Source of the DNA: G963662655 sp963666875
GTDB lineage: Bacteria > Cloacimonadota > Cloacimonadia > Cloacimonadales > JAIOQZ01
Length of the DNA: 64,000 nt
Assembly (NCBI GenBank): GCA_963666875.2
Contig: CAXXPU010000006.1
Span: forward strand, 186,001-250,000
Direction: 5' to 3'
Shown: positions 1-7,508 of the stretch, in pieces
Layout: each line of letters opens with the position of its first letter
How positions within the stretch are numbered: the stretch's first letter is position 1
The notes under the pieces: generated by a model
Told to the model about the DNA's origin: nothing
Databases searched by the model: none
What the model saw: only the letters and a program-made list of their open reading frames with translations
Made by a program: the position numbers and the translations under genes

Positions 1-1233
1 GTCTGCCGGTATAGGGTTGAATGGTTGTTCGGGAGCGTTGTTGTATTCACCGCCGGGAGCTGTGCGCGCAAGGCGGAAGCCGTAGAATTCTGCCGTGTAG
101 TGGGGATAAGTTCCATTACGATTGAAAATCTCACAGTTTATTGTTTCACTACCCCATCCACCACCGCGGATTACGTGGTATAAACCGGATTCTGGTCCTG
201 TGGGATTGGTTTGTTCATCGGATTCATAGTAATCCAGTCTATCCCAGCACCATTCATACACATTGCCACTCTGATCATGCGTTCCAATGCCATTCGGATT
301 CAACTCTCCCGGGAGGTGTGTGTAATTATCGGAATTGCTGTTGTACCAGCAAACATCTCCGATGTTGTCGCTTCCTGAATAGTAATAGTCTGGTGAATTC
401 GTTGCTCCTCGTGCGCTGTATTCCCATTCCGCTTCTGTGGGAAGCCTGTAACCATTCGCTTCCCAGTTACATGACCAAACAGACAGATCGTAGCACTGTG
501 TCAAACCTTCGATTTCGCTTAAGAAGTTGCAAAACGCGACTGCACCAAACCAGGTTACCTCGATGCAGGAACACTGAATACTGGGTGCTTCCGGATTAGC
601 CCCAAAAACAAGTTGACTGCCATTCCAATCAATCGCGCAATCTGAATCATCAAGGTAGAATAAAGTTTCCGGATCTCCTTGAGTGTTGGTTAGTGTGTTA
701 CTTGTACAGGATATATAGCCTTGCTGGTACGCCCAATTAAATACGTCGATCACCTCCTGATGCGTTACTTCGTATTTCCCGATGTAGAACGAACTCAAAT
801 TAACCGTGTGAGCCGGGTGCGCCATGCTTCCATAGCCTCCATGCGTATCACCCATCTGGAAGCTTCCTGCGGGTACGAGAATCATCCCGTCCTCGGCGGT
901 GATGCGGATGATGTAGTCTGTGTCGTAGTCGTCCGGGTGCTCGGCTGCGCCGTTCCAGACGATGGATTTGCCTGCACCGGGTGTGATGCCGATTCCCACG
1001 TCGCCGGTTAGCTGCGTGATGGCGTAGTCCCAGGTGGCTCCGCCGTCGTTGGAGCATTCCACGGTGATTTCGACATCGTCGCCATCGTCATCGGCAACGT
1101 CGTAGGTGATATCGACCAGCATGGAGCCGTCTGTGCGTTGGGAGACCTGTACATTGGACACCACCGGCGCGGCGGCGAACATCATGATGGGAAGCAGTAC
1201 GAGTACGATTATCAAGCTAAGTTGTTGTTTCAT
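1..1233 (-). CDS. Secreted FGE-sulfatase (SUMF1)-fold protein, C-terminus beyond window
   Basis: The minus-strand frame is open from the ATG at 1233 to the window edge (411 codons), so the 3' end is missing. A signal peptide (MKQQLSLIIVLVLLPIMMF) is followed by an Ig-like segment at about residues 25-105, then an FGE/SUMF1 domain from MILVPAGSFQMGD at about 108 onward, with FYIGKYEVTHQE, RLPTEAEWEYSARG and SGNVYEWCWDR. The cysteine pair of catalytic formylglycine-generating enzymes is not recognisable after RGGGWG, so I infer a structural or binding role outside the cytoplasm rather than sulfatase maturation. It starts 9 bp after the stop of the sorting-domain gene with SD GGAGGGG, so the two are probably one transcript. 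Confidence 0.85.
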   Translation of the reverse strand, partial: MKQQLSLIIVLVLLPIMMFAAAPVVSNVQVSQRTDGSMLVDITYDVADDDGDDVEITVECSNDGGATWDYAITQLTGDVGIGITPGAGKSIVWNGAAEHPDDYDTDYIIRITAEDGMILVPAGSFQMGDTHGGYGSMAHPAHTVNLSSFYIGKYEVTHQEVIDVFNWAYQQGYISCTSNTLTNTQGDPETLFYLDDSDCAIDWNGSQLVFGANPEAPSIQCSCIEVTWFGAVAFCNFLSEIEGLTQCYDLSVWSCNWEANGYRLPTEAEWEYSARGATNSPDYYYSGSDNIGDVCWYNSNSDNYTHLPGELNPNGIGTHDQSGNVYEWCWDRLDYYESDEQTNPTGPESGLYHVIRGGGWGSETINCEIFNRNGTYPHYTAEFYGFRLARTAPGGEYNNAPEQPFNPIPAD

Positions 1234-1242
1234 GATCCCCTC

Positions 1243-2712
1243 CTACTTCAGCAGCATCGCTTTGCGTGATTCATGGAACTTACCGGCTTTCAGTACGATG
1301 AAATAGATACCGCTGGCAACCGGTTCTCCGAACTTGTTCGCTCCATCCCAATATTGACGTTGAATTGTGTTGGCCGACTGGGTTCCATGAGACCAGTTGC
1401 GGACCAATTCGCCCTTGAGATTGTAGATGCCGATATCCACACCGGATTCTTCGGGGATGACATACTGAATCGTCGTACTTGGATTGAAGGGATTGGGGTA
1501 GATACTCTGGATACCGGATTCAAGAACCACCGGTGGTGTTTCATCGCCTTCGCCTCCATCTTCGGAGATCGTGATGCTCACCGGACCGTAGAATATGGAT
1601 TGTCCATCGAGTTCGATGCTGTTGAGCCAGTAGTAGTATTCGCCATTGGATTCGACCTGTTCGTCAAGGTAGGTGTATTGCTGCTCGGTGGGAGTGTTTT
1701 GGGCGGGAATGATCGAAAGGTTGAGCCGGGCTGCGTTGTCCGCAATTTCTTCATCCGTACGAAAGATATTGTAGCCCATCATGCCGGTTTCGGACTGGGT
1801 CACCCATTCGAGTTCGACTAAATCGGCAGATGTAACCGTCGCGCAAAAAGAGGACAGCGTCACGGGAAGCGTGCCGTCGCCGTCGTTGACCACGAACTGC
1901 TCTTCGCCGCGACTGGTGGAAGTGAAACTGAAACTAACCCATCCTGCGCCGAAGGTAACGCCCGGGACGGTCTCCCATGAAGAACCGTTCCAGTGCATCA
2001 ATTCGTCGCTGACAGTCGAACCGCTGTAGGTGAAGGTTGCGCTGGTCTGTACACCGGCAGGAAAATCCGCGCTGAACGCGGCAGCCACATTCTCAGGGTT
2101 CAATACCGGCTGGAATGGCTGGTCGCTGAAGCGCACGCCAATATCGAAGTTGCTAACAGGTGATCCGTACTGGAAATCCGCCTGTGGCGCGAAGTCGCCT
2201 TCGCCCAGATCGATTTCGGGCAGGACGATCGGATCGGGATCGGAGCCGCTGTAGTCCTGATTGACTTCATATACGACAGCCGAAGGAACCTCCTCAGGGT
2301 TGCTGGGTTCCGCCATCACAGAGAAGTCCCAGGTGTAGAGCGTGGGGCAATCACCGGCGGCGTTTACCGGTACGACTTGCCAGTGGGTCGTCGATCCCCA
2401 AGATAATCCTGATATCTGAAAACAGTAGAAACCGCATCCACAACATTCAACTGTGCTCTGGAATACGGTATCCTTGTAGATTTCGAATTCGGTGGCTGTG
2501 CGCAGGGGATCTTGTCCGTAGTACCAGACCACAGTAACCTGCTGCGGCATGCCTGTCTCGCCGTTGGACGGAAAAGTACGGACCGCCACGTCCGGCAAAT
2601 AGAAATTGAGGGTTACGGGTGCGGATTCGGCAGAATGGCTTTCACGCACACCGGCGTTAAGTGGTAACACAATGATGATGACCAGAAAAACAGAGAAAAT
2701 GGTTGCTTTCAT
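1243..2712 (-). CDS. Secreted protein with T9SS type A-like C-terminal sorting domain
   Basis: A 489-residue protein of unknown function. The ATG at 2712 is chosen because it begins a clean signal peptide (MKATIFSVFLVIIIVLPL) and has SD AAGGAGG 7 nt upstream; an in-frame ATG at 2781 would put 23 charged residues ahead of it. Residues about 35-135 look like an Ig/FN3-type module and 290-390 like a second beta module. The C-terminus carries YPNPFNPSTTIQY, VASGIYFIVLKAG and a basic tail ending MLLK. This FlgD-Ig-like layout is annotated as a type IX secretion sorting signal in FCB bacteria. No catalytic motif is visible. The FGE-fold gene follows 9 bp downstream. Confidence 0.85.
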   Translation of the reverse strand: MKATIFSVFLVIIIVLPLNAGVRESHSAESAPVTLNFYLPDVAVRTFPSNGETGMPQQVTVVWYYGQDPLRTATEFEIYKDTVFQSTVECCGCGFYCFQISGLSWGSTTHWQVVPVNAAGDCPTLYTWDFSVMAEPSNPEEVPSAVVYEVNQDYSGSDPDPIVLPEIDLGEGDFAPQADFQYGSPVSNFDIGVRFSDQPFQPVLNPENVAAAFSADFPAGVQTSATFTYSGSTVSDELMHWNGSSWETVPGVTFGAGWVSFSFTSTSRGEEQFVVNDGDGTLPVTLSSFCATVTSADLVELEWVTQSETGMMGYNIFRTDEEIADNAARLNLSIIPAQNTPTEQQYTYLDEQVESNGEYYYWLNSIELDGQSIFYGPVSITISEDGGEGDETPPVVLESGIQSIYPNPFNPSTTIQYVIPEESGVDIGIYNLKGELVRNWSHGTQSANTIQRQYWDGANKFGEPVASGIYFIVLKAGKFHESRKAMLLK

Positions 2713-2821
2713 AGAAACCTCCTTGGTTGCTGGGTCATTCTTGCGTATGTCACACTCTTTACCTGTGGAAAAGACGATCAATATATACGATTATATTATC
2801 GCTAATAATGGCTGTCAAATC

Positions 2822-2853
2822 TATTTATTGTTTCCGGTGTTGGAATACCCCCA
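2822..2853 (+). repeat. 20-mer plus 12-mer repeat, left copy
   Basis: TATTTATTGTTTCCGGTGTT at 2822-2841 recurs exactly at 4515-4534 in the same orientation. The adjoining GGAATACCCCCA (2842-2853) recurs as its reverse complement at 4501-4512, so the 20-mer is flipped relative to the 12-mer between copies. The two copies bracket the IS110 element and its flanking palindromes. Confidence 0.7.
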
Positions 2854-2893
2854 TTTTTCTGTGGAATCTTGGTTCGATGAATATTGATCGATG

Positions 2894-2980
2894 TTATCCA
2901 CAGTGTCCTTCGACTCCGCTCAGCAACTGTGTCGAGCGTCAAGTATAAAAAGGGGGTATCCTCTCGTTTTCTGTGGATAA
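2894..2980. repeat. REP-like palindromic unit next to the IS110 element
   Basis: Arms TTATCCACAG (2894-2903) and CTGTGGATAA (2971-2980) are perfect inverted repeats. The interior holds GTCCTTCGACTCCGCTCAG (2905-2923), the reverse complement of 4362-4380. The same TTATCCACA-type arms enclose the IS insertion point (3085 and 4313), so these look like members of one palindromic repeat family. Nothing coding is seen in the rest of the 2713-3103 gap; a second dyad there pairs ACAATCCAC near 3006 with GTGGATTGT near 3056. Confidence 0.55.
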
Positions 2981-3084
2981 ATGCTGGAATTTGTCTGAAA
3001 TGGACACAATCCACACCACGATAAGCGAACGAGACACTTTGACGTTCTATTCGGCGTGGATTGTGGACAAATTTCTCTTCGAAC

Positions 3085-3107
3085 GCATTTATCCACATAA
3101 AACTCAG
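3085..3107. repeat. Left half of the palindrome split by the IS110 insertion
   Basis: GCATTTATCCACA (3085-3097) pairs with TGTGGATAACTGC (4313-4325), 12 of 13 positions. Joining 3085-3107 to 4303-4325 restores a 46-bp palindromic unit whose centre reads, on the minus strand, TTTGTCATCCTGAGTTTT. That centre matches the TGTCATCCTGAG found intact at 4355-4366. Confidence 0.65.
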
Positions 3108-4081
3108 TTCGTTGACTCATTCAATGATGGCGATTTCATGCCCCACGCGAGATTATCTCTAACCATCGCATTCATGATTGTCACCATCTTTCTCATACAA
3201 GCCGTGGTTGCCACTTTCCCGGGCTTTCCTCGCTCGATTAAATCCACCCGGAACGAGCCGATTTTACGATTCCACTGAAAGGATGATATTGTTGGAAGAT
3301 ACAGTGCATTTCGAACCGATGGTCTGCCACCATGAATATGCCTTTTCCCTTTCAACGTTCCACTATCATGATTGATCGGGGCCAAGCCTGCAAGCATAGC
3401 GATTTCTTTCCTGTTTAGGGTGCCAAGTTCTGGCAATTCGACCAACATCGTCAGTGCTGTATGCTTTGCGACACCGGGAATTGTCGTTAGCAGCTCTGTC
3501 TTCTCACGAAACTCCGGTACTTGATCCAGAAGTTCATCTATCTGCTTCTCGATTCGTTTGATTTCATCATTCAAGTACTCGACATGGCGATCAATACTAT
3601 CGATAATCTCATGATCCAGAGTGGATTCTCTGCGATTCTTTTCTCTTTTCCGATAGTCAATCAACTGATGCTTCCGTTTCATCAAATCCCTGATTGCCTC
3701 ATGCCTCTTATCCACCTTGCACAGCAATCGGACGCCGAGCTTCTCGGCATACAGCGCAATTGTCTCCGCATCGATCCGATCTGTCTTTGCCAGCTTTCCA
3801 GTACTACGGACAAAGCTATGAACCTGATAGGCATTGACTTCCGCAACCATTACGTTACGCTCCAACAAATAACGTGCCAGTTTCTTCCCATACACTCCTG
3901 TCGATTCATATACAATGACAGGATCATTGCACTGGTGGATTACGTCATAGAGTTCCTCGAATCCAATGTCAGCATTTTTTACTTGCAAAGTTTTGCCGCT
4001 TCCTGATACAAATACATCAAGGGTCGATTTCGAAACATCGATCCCGATGAAGGTCGAGAGATTGTCGCTAATGTTGGTCAT
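3104..4081 (-). CDS. IS110-family transposase (DEDD recombinase)
   Basis: A 325-residue RNA-guided recombinase. The N-terminal RuvC-like domain shows FIGIDVSKSTLDVFV (Asp15), VIVYESTGVYG and KTDRIDAETIALYA, giving the DEDD residues. A coiled-coil middle follows (about 125-190), then the Transposase_20 part with TTIPGVAKHTALTML and LAGLAPINHDSGTLKG plus GGRPSVRNALY, which carries the serine nucleophile in this family. The start is the ATG at 4081 with SD AAAGGAG. The final codons read AAC TGA; the T of the stop is the last base of the CT core and GA comes from the flanking target, so the element itself encodes no complete stop. Length and motifs indicate an intact gene. Confidence 0.93.
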   Translation of the reverse strand: MTNISDNLSTFIGIDVSKSTLDVFVSGSGKTLQVKNADIGFEELYDVIHQCNDPVIVYESTGVYGKKLARYLLERNVMVAEVNAYQVHSFVRSTGKLAKTDRIDAETIALYAEKLGVRLLCKVDKRHEAIRDLMKRKHQLIDYRKREKNRRESTLDHEIIDSIDRHVEYLNDEIKRIEKQIDELLDQVPEFREKTELLTTIPGVAKHTALTMLVELPELGTLNRKEIAMLAGLAPINHDSGTLKGKRHIHGGRPSVRNALYLPTISSFQWNRKIGSFRVDLIERGKPGKVATTACMRKMVTIMNAMVRDNLAWGMKSPSLNESTN

Positions 4082-4302
4082 AATTGCTCCTTTCTTGTAT
4101 TCGGGCTTCAAGCCCACGCAACTGTTCGGAATCGCATTATGAACCGGTCTGGACCAAGCTGAGTTCCGGGCTTATTAGCCCTGGATGACAACGATCTCGA
4201 GACCGGCAGGATTACCTTGGTGGCCACCAGGGTAATCCACTCATCTAAACTGGCGGCGTTACCGCTATTCTGGCTTCTCAATGAACTGTGTCAATATACA
4301 AG
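3106..4302 (-). mobile_element. Complete IS110-family insertion sequence, CT core at both ends
   Basis: The ends were placed by matching guide segments of the leader RNA to DNA. Reading the minus strand, the left flank is TTTGTCATC then CT (4302-4301) then element TGTATATTG; the right end is GTCAACGAA then CT (3107-3106) then flank GAGTTTTATG. One copy of the core plus element is 1,195 bp. There are no terminal inverted repeats and the only duplication is the CT dinucleotide, as known for IS110/IS621. A long left end with the RNA and a right end that stops at the transposase stop codon also fit the IS110 (not IS1111) group. Confidence 0.82.
4090..4245 (-). ncRNA. Predicted bridge RNA of the IS110 element
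   Basis: In transcript orientation there is a 5' hairpin (4238-4209, GGATTACC/GGTAATCC closed by TGGTGG/CCACCA). A stem CCGGTCT (4206-4200)/AGACCGG (4150-4144) then encloses an internal loop and the hairpin GGGCT-AATA-AGCCC (4181-4168). A third region follows with GGGCT/AGCCC (4115-4103) just before the SD. In the first loop TTGTCATCC (4191-4183) equals the left target and AACTCAG (4165-4159) is complementary to the right target CTGAGTT. In the second, CGAAC (4128-4124) equals the element's right end and ATACAAG (4100-4094) is complementary to its left end CTTGTAT. All four meet at the CT core, the layout described for IS621 bridge RNA. Exact 5' and 3' ends are unknown. Confidence 0.75.
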
Positions 4303-4325
4303 GATGACAAACTGTGGATAACTGC
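4301..4325. repeat. Right half of the palindrome split by the IS110 insertion
   Basis: TGTGGATAACTGC at 4313-4325 is the right arm of the palindrome whose left arm is 3085-3097. Position 4302-4310 on the minus strand carries TTGTCATCC, the left target half read by the bridge RNA. Confidence 0.65.
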
Positions 4326-4344
4326 ATCCATTTCAGACGGTTGC

Positions 4345-4392
4345 AAAATAATTGTGTCATCCTGAGCGGAGTCGAAGGACAACAATTATTTT
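4345..4392. repeat. Intact REP-like palindrome with an unused IS110 target
   Basis: Arms AAAATAATTGT (4345-4355) and ACAATTATTTT (4382-4392) enclose TGTCATCCTGAG (4355-4366) and CTGAGCGGAGTCGAAGGAC (4362-4380). The centre matches the guide-predicted target TGTCATC-CT-GAG, 53 bp from the occupied site. It could also work as a bidirectional terminator, but no run of T is tied to a neighbouring gene. Confidence 0.6.
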
Positions 4393-4907
4393 ACAAAGCA
4401 AAGAACCATCAGCATTCAGATAATCTACCGGAATTTCTCACCATTCAGCATACGTAATTAACAGCGTTCCGTCGATTTACAACTACATGCTCAGTAATTC
4501 TGGGGGTATTCCTGTATTTATTGTTTCCGGTGTTCATACTAATGCGAAATATCGATAAATAGCCTGGGGATGGCGGTAGTGATACGTGGGGAAGATTATA
4601 GTATGGACATCGAGACTGTCTGTTCAGGCACATCTCAAACAAACGCCGACAGTTTCCCACAGGAAACTTTTCACTTTTTCCCGTCTTCCCTTATCGACTA
4701 TCATCGCTGACTGTAATCTCCAGCCTGTCCTTTTCTGTAGCGAAATCGCGGCTTTCCGATACCGAATACCATTCATGTGAACGATGGAAACTACGGAAAC
4801 GAATTGGGTTCCGGCGACATTCCCGGATGCAAAATGTCTGGACAAAACCTTTCGTATCGTCTATTTCATCCACATTATTGTAATCAACATACACTGGGGA
4901 GAAAAAG
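4393..4907. other. Intergenic region without a recognisable gene
   Basis: The only structure seen is the second copy of the 20-mer/12-mer repeat at 4501-4534. Short open frames here lack SD sites and protein-like composition. The promoter of the downstream protease must lie near the 3' end; SD GGGGAG precedes the ATG at 4908, but I cannot assign -35/-10 boxes with confidence. Confidence 0.5.
4501..4534 (+). repeat. 20-mer plus 12-mer repeat, right copy
   Basis: TGGGGGTATTCC (4501-4512) is the reverse complement of 2842-2853, and TATTTATTGTTTCCGGTGTT (4515-4534) is identical to 2822-2841. Relative order and orientation differ from the left copy, as if the 20-mer had been inverted. Confidence 0.7.
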
Positions 4908-7508
4908 ATGCGCCGAACCGTTTTTATCCTTCTCGTACTTATGATTTCCATCTTGAGTGCAGCCACAATCGAATCGACTTTGACCGAAGCTATGCAGTCG
5001 GCATCGCCGGGAGAAAAACTTCGCGTGATGATCCACCTGAATGACAAAATCGACGCCGCGCAATTGCGCGAAGCACTGTCCACGCATGATCGATCGAGCC
5101 GGAAATCGGAGGCGATCGACGCGCTGCGGGACTTCTCGCAGGAATCGCAAGCCGGTCTGGTCGATTTCCTCGATAGCAGGGTAACAAAGGTGAGTAATAT
5201 GAAACCGATCTGGATCGTGAACGCGGTTTATGCGGAGATGACGAAGGAGATTATCGAGCAGGTAGTGCTACGGACAGATGTCGAGTGGATATCGCTGGTT
5301 CGGCTGCAGAAGAAGCTGATCGATCCCGTGGTATCTCGGGACGGCGGAGGCACACGGGATCTCTTCTGGGCGCTCGACATGATCAACGCACCGGAGGTTT
5401 GGGCGCAGAACTATACCGGACAGGGCGTGATTGTCGCGGTGATCGATTCGGGCGTGAACTACAACCACGCGGACCTCGCAAATCACATGTGGATTCATCC
5501 GGACTACCCCTATCACGGCTACGATTTCATCGAAGACGATCCGGATCCGATGGACGAATATAGCCACGGAACGCATGTCGCGGGGTCAATTGCCGGTGAC
5601 GGTACGTCCGGGACGCAAACCGGCGTGGCGCCGGGCGCTATGATCATGGCGCTGCGCATTTTCGATTCATCCGGACAGACAGACGATCTCTCGGAATATG
5701 AGGCGTATGAATTCGCGATCGAACATGGCGCCGATGTGGTAAGCTGCTCGTATGGCTGGACAGGCGCCCCAATCGAAGTGCGTCAACAGGACCGTGAAGC
5801 GATGGAAAACTTGCTTGCAGCCGGCATTATCGCCAGCATCTCTGCGGGTAACAAATATCATTATATTGATAACTACCCGGTTCCCGATAACTGCGGATCA
5901 CCGTCGATCTGTCCTCCGCCGTGGCTTCATCCGGATCAAACACTGACCGGTGGGCTTTCCGCGGTTATCAGCACGGGTGCTGTCGATGAGTCCATGCAAA
6001 TCGGTTATTTTTCCAGCACCGGTCCCGCGACCTGGGAGGACGTCAGCCCCTGGAACGACTATCCCTTCGACCCGGAGATGGGTCTGATTCGTCCGGATCT
6101 TGTCGCGCCGGGCGTCGATATCGTGTCATGTTCCTATGACGATAACAGCGGTTACGCAACGAAAAGCGGTACGTCCATGGCGCAGCCGCATACCGCTGGC
6201 GCGATCGCGCTGCTGTTGAGCAAGAACTACAACCTCACACCCGCCGAAATCTGCGAAGCGCTCCAGATGACCGCGCTGCCATTGACACCGACAAAGGAAA
6301 ATCGATACGGCGCGGGACTGCTACAGATCGATCAGGCGATTGCGTACATCGATACCGCGCCTGCACCCGCTGAACCGTGTCAACCCAATCCAACCAGCGG
6401 CGCGACGGACATTTTACCTCCAGCATCGCTATCCTGGCTGGCGCAGGGTGGTATTTCCCACCGGATATGGCTGGGTACGGACACCCCGCCAACGAATATC
6501 ATCTACGCCCAAGAGACGGGTTCGGCAAACTATGCACTACCTCTCAACCTCGATTACGATCAAACTTACTACTGGCAGGTGGAATCGATCGGAAATGAAA
6601 GCTCGACGATGAGTCCGATATGGAACTTCAGCACATGCGAACCGCCAAGCGAGACCTTCGAGGATGGATTGAGCCAGTTCCCGTGGTCGTTTGGGGGAGA
6701 TGCAGCCTGGACACTCTCCAGTGAACGTCCTATGGAGGGTGACTGGTGTCTCGAATCGGGCGATATCGATTACGACCAGACGACCAGCCTGAGCGTGACC
6801 GTCAATTGCGGAAGCATGGGCGAGATGTCGTTCTGGATGCGGTATGTGACAGAGGAAAACCGCGAGTTCGTCACCTTCTCGATCGATGGCGTTCCGCGCG
6901 GAATCTACACGGGCGAAGAGGGCTGGGAGCGATACGATTTCACCGTTTTCAGCGGCGAACATACCTTCGAGTGGTCGTACTCGCAAAACGGAACCTATCG
7001 TTCAGGAAGGGAAGGGATTGCGCTGGACGGGATTTTCTTTCCCGATGTAAGCGTACCTGCGACAGCGCCATCGGCGGCTGCGAATCCAACGCCGGAGGAC
7101 GGAGAATCGGAAGCGGTTCTTGTAACTCCCGCGACGCTGCAATGGGAAAACGGCGACTACGCGACATCTTACCGACTCTACCTTGGAACAAATATCCAGC
7201 ACAACAACCTGCTGGACGGCGTGACGATCGAGCACAACACCTTCTACCGGCTACCTTTCAGTCTCGATCCCGAAACGCTGTATCGATGGCGGATCGACAG
7301 CATCAACGACTACGGAACCACCAGCGGAACAATGTGGGATTTCACGACTGCCGAAGCGCCGGACGAATCGTTTGAATCCGGAGACTTCACCAACTACTAC
7401 TGGAGCTTCACGGGGGTCAGCAACTGCAGATCGATTCTCTCGCGTATGACGGCAACTTCAGCGCAACGGCCGGTCCGATTGAAGATTTCAATGTATATTC
7501 AGTATTGA
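4908..7508 (+). CDS. Secreted subtilisin-like serine protease, N-terminal part (frameshifted)
   Basis: Signal peptide MRRTVFILLVLMISILSAA, a propeptide-like region to about residue 145, then an S8 peptidase domain with the full triad: Asp180 (VIVAVIDSGVN), His220 (SHGTHVAGS) and Ser423 (SGTSMAQPH). From about 490 the chain alternates FN3-like modules (ASLSW..TYYWQVESIG) with jelly-roll or MAM-like modules (ETFEDG..QFPWSFGGD). The frame breaks near the G run at 7412-7416 and ends in 25-30 unrelated residues. The next frame (-1) resumes the same module without a gap, so this is one gene of 1,799 residues if one base is restored. It probably degrades protein outside the cell. SD GGGGAG precedes the ATG. 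Confidence 0.88.
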   Translation: MRRTVFILLVLMISILSAATIESTLTEAMQSASPGEKLRVMIHLNDKIDAAQLREALSTHDRSSRKSEAIDALRDFSQESQAGLVDFLDSRVTKVSNMKPIWIVNAVYAEMTKEIIEQVVLRTDVEWISLVRLQKKLIDPVVSRDGGGTRDLFWALDMINAPEVWAQNYTGQGVIVAVIDSGVNYNHADLANHMWIHPDYPYHGYDFIEDDPDPMDEYSHGTHVAGSIAGDGTSGTQTGVAPGAMIMALRIFDSSGQTDDLSEYEAYEFAIEHGADVVSCSYGWTGAPIEVRQQDREAMENLLAAGIIASISAGNKYHYIDNYPVPDNCGSPSICPPPWLHPDQTLTGGLSAVISTGAVDESMQIGYFSSTGPATWEDVSPWNDYPFDPEMGLIRPDLVAPGVDIVSCSYDDNSGYATKSGTSMAQPHTAGAIALLLSKNYNLTPAEICEALQMTALPLTPTKENRYGAGLLQIDQAIAYIDTAPAPAEPCQPNPTSGATDILPPASLSWLAQGGISHRIWLGTDTPPTNIIYAQETGSANYALPLNLDYDQTYYWQVESIGNESSTMSPIWNFSTCEPPSETFEDGLSQFPWSFGGDAAWTLSSERPMEGDWCLESGDIDYDQTTSLSVTVNCGSMGEMSFWMRYVTEENREFVTFSIDGVPRGIYTGEEGWERYDFTVFSGEHTFEWSYSQNGTYRSGREGIALDGIFFPDVSVPATAPSAAANPTPEDGESEAVLVTPATLQWENGDYATSYRLYLGTNIQHNNLLDGVTIEHNTFYRLPFSLDPETLYRWRIDSINDYGTTSGTMWDFTTAEAPDESFESGDFTNYYWSFTGVSNCRSILSRMTATSAQRPVRLKISMYIQY

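Noticed and set aside
2894..4321. Four TTATCCACA/TGTGGATAA sequences resembling DnaA boxes, suggesting an origin
   Set aside because: They are arms of palindromic units, two of them split by the IS110 insertion; there is no dnaA, dnaN, gyr or AT-rich unwinding region nearby.
4345..4392. Terminator of the region upstream of the protease
   Set aside because: It contains the same core as the IS110 target repeat and no gene ends next to it; repeat identity is the better explanation.
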